The notes under the pieces were generated by a model that was not told the origin of the DNA, did not search any database, and worked only from the letters and a program-made list of their open reading frames with translations. From Paramecium pentaurelia (taxonomy: Eukaryota; Ciliophora; Oligohymenophorea; Peniculida; Parameciidae): 64,000 nucleotides of DNA. The stretch is taken from NCBI GenBank assembly GCA_905183005.1, contig CAJJDO010000109.1:212671-276670 (forward strand). The letters run 5' to 3'. The position numbers were made by a program, and so were the translations under genes. Positions 62,171 to 64,000 of the stretch are shown one piece after another (the stretch's first letter is position 1; every line of letters begins with the position of its first letter).

Positions 62171-63539
62171 TCAAAGTGGCAAGATAGCCTTATTTTCTTA
62201 CTTCTTCTAAGATTTTTCGTTTGCCTTCTTTTCTTAAACTATAACTCTCTTTCCTAATTACCATTGACCCTTCTCATGAGAATTATTTGGATATATTATT
62301 ATTCCCTATCCATGCATCAATCCCTTCTTCCACATACCTTTATAAATCTTTCCATCTGGATAATAGTATTCTCCATATCCATCTCTTACATTATTCACAT
62401 AATTTCCTATATATTTCTTTCCTCCTGGCCATATAAATGTACCATGACCATGCATCATTCCATTACACCACTTCCCTTCAAATTTTCTACCATCCTACCA
62501 AATTACTTTCCCTTCCTCTATAGCCTTACCCTTTATCCATTATCCTTCAAATACAAATTATTCTTTATTATTAAATAATTTCCCCTAACCATTTCGTTAA
62601 TTATTTTGAAATTGACCAATAAAAACTGATCCATCAGGCATCTACTCTTTTCCAATACCATTTTTATGACCATTTTCCCATTCCCCTTCATATACTATTT
62701 ATTCATTATTAAGATGAAAACCATCACCATTAAATAATCCATTTCTGAATTCTCCAATATATATATTCCCATCCTTACAAATCATTCTTCCATCACCATG
62801 ATAAACATCATTTAACCAATATCCTTCATAAATAAAATCATCACAAATCAAAAATCCAAAACCATTTCTTTTTTATTAAAACCATTCTCCATAATAAATC
62901 TAATTGTCTTCTATTTCAAATGGTTTAAAGTGAAAATTTGTTACTTTATATGGTCCCAACTTGTTCCAAAATCCAGCAATAATACGATTTTTGATCATAA
63001 TTTAAGAACCAAGATATAACTTAGCTTAAGTATTGGATGGATGATGACTAGATGTTTAACATTCCAAATCATCCAAAATAGCTACGATTATTGGATCATG
63101 TTCTTCTATTTTTAACAATCTCTCATTTCTCAATTTGTTTCTACATCCATTAACATCCATTAATTGATCATCATGAATATCTAAATTTGCATCTAGAGAT
63201 GACCCTATCCCTTATTCTTTTACCTAACTTTGAGCATTATTGTTAAAAACTGTTGACTGATCTTATTGAGCGAAATTTTGATTCTCAAAATCTCCTTTAT
63301 AGAAAGTTATTTAGAGTTATTGAGGTTGTTCATCTTCTAATTTAGGAACTTCAATCCTTTATTATTCTTTATTCACTTAAAATTTCATTTTGGTCTTCTA
63401 AGTCTTTGAATTAGATTTCTCAATTGATTGAATTTAACCTTATTTTTTCTCTTAGCTTTAACTTATTTAAGGTGCATCATTTGAATCTATAGTTATCTTT
63501 GTAAATCATACTTGTCTCTTTTGAATTTTTAGATCCCAT
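62171..63539 (-). CDS. MORN-repeat protein with N-myristoylation signal
   Basis: 447 aa, one intron (plus 63487-63511). Starts MGSKNSKE, a myristoylation-type N-terminus. About 210 polar residues follow, then some nine MORN repeats of the form YxGEWxNGxxxGxG (for example YEGEWENGHKNGIG, FEGKWCNGMMHGHG). It ends in a short K/E-rich tail. MORN proteins in ciliates sit at membranes, cilia or the cortex, sometimes fused to kinases (absent here). The stop is 77 bp from the convergent dynein stop. Confidence 0.88.
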
Positions 63540-63797
63540 CTATGTTGGAGTAAATTTATTAAAATATGTTTCTAATAAATACAATTTAATTATTCTGGTA
63601 ATAATATTCAGTTTTTTTATTTCATAATATCTTATTACCATTTTAATTTATGAATCTAAGTATAGAATTGGCATTAATTGTTTCTATCATTTATACTAAT
63701 GATAAAATTGTTTATCACTTTTATTGTTGATATGGACAACCTTTCCTATTGTTTATCAATTAAATATATAAACTTTAATAATTAATAAAGTGCAGTT

Positions 63798-64000
63798 ATG
63801 GATCAATGTTTAGGTAAGAAATAATTATTATAAATAATTGTTAATTAATTGGCCTCACTGAAGATATTATGATTTAGTGATTATTATTTAAATTAAGATA
63901 ACACTCTAATAATTTCGATAAACTCATCAATCGCTTAGATGGAAACATAAGAAAAAATTCAAATAAAGATATCTTTAGTTGATTAATCAACATCATCAAA
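63798..64000 (+). CDS. Possible start of a further gene (3' end outside window)
   Basis: ATG GAT CAA TGT TTA followed directly by a GTAAG that looks like an intron donor, then protein-like sequence to the window edge in two competing frames. Too little to identify. The spacer 63540-63797 before it is AT-rich without other features. Confidence 0.3.

Noticed and set aside
1..64000. CRISPR arrays, operons, insertion sequences, bacterial promoters
   Set aside because: None seen, and the window is eukaryotic by code, introns and gene content.

Overview
The window is macronuclear DNA of a ciliate, almost certainly a Paramecium. Three things show this. TAA and TAG are read as glutamine throughout, and TGA is the only stop: every long gene here carries dozens of in-frame TAA/TAG codons between recognisable domains. 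Genes are interrupted by tiny GT-AG introns, mostly 21-32 nt and a few near 40. The DNA is very AT-rich and gene-dense, with spacers often of only 20-100 bp and neighbouring genes on either strand. Read with the standard code the region looks like short fragments; read with the ciliate code it resolves into about 27 genes plus duplicated pieces. After the introns listed are removed, every gene I spliced completely has a length divisible by three.

Layout, left to right. 1-7162: tail of a cyclic-nucleotide-gated K+ channel, a phosphonopyruvate decarboxylase, and on the minus strand a TPR-like protein, a mitochondrial sulfide:quinone oxidoreductase and a PH-domain kinase. 7584-17225: a kinesin, a kinase with an altered DFG motif, two adjacent tubulin-tyrosine-ligase-like (TTLL) genes and an LRR-ankyrin protein. 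17259-25193: a LYR protein, VAC14, a START protein, a Yae1-like protein, an E2-like protein and a serine/threonine kinase; the last two are partly duplicated around a single N. 25342-34920: a possible gene remnant, a 1089-aa coiled-coil protein and a PA200/Blm10 proteasome activator. 35526-40897: a 2-oxoglutarate oxygenase-like protein, an Enhancer-of-polycomb-like protein, ribosomal protein eS12, a B-box protein and a membrane protein. 40898-41917 is about 1 kb without a gene. 41918-46113 is glycogen debranching enzyme. From 46360 there is a complete axonemal dynein heavy chain (about 4199 aa) broken by assembly gaps, followed by a MORN-repeat protein.

The genes do not form operons. There is a loose ciliary theme (dynein, kinesin, two TTLLs, MORN protein, CNG channel), as expected for a ciliate chromosome. 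The strongest structural oddities are two places where diverged near-copies of the same locus have been laid end to end with N between them (22115-23758 and 57207-62438). In the second, the third copy restores the reading frame of the first exactly, so the middle copy is probably an allele or whole-genome-duplication paralog inserted by the assembler. The most interesting protein-level points are a proteasome activator ending YFA instead of YYA, kinases lacking canonical nucleotide-binding motifs, and an E2-like protein without an obvious catalytic cysteine. I did not find a convincing wholly new multi-gene system.
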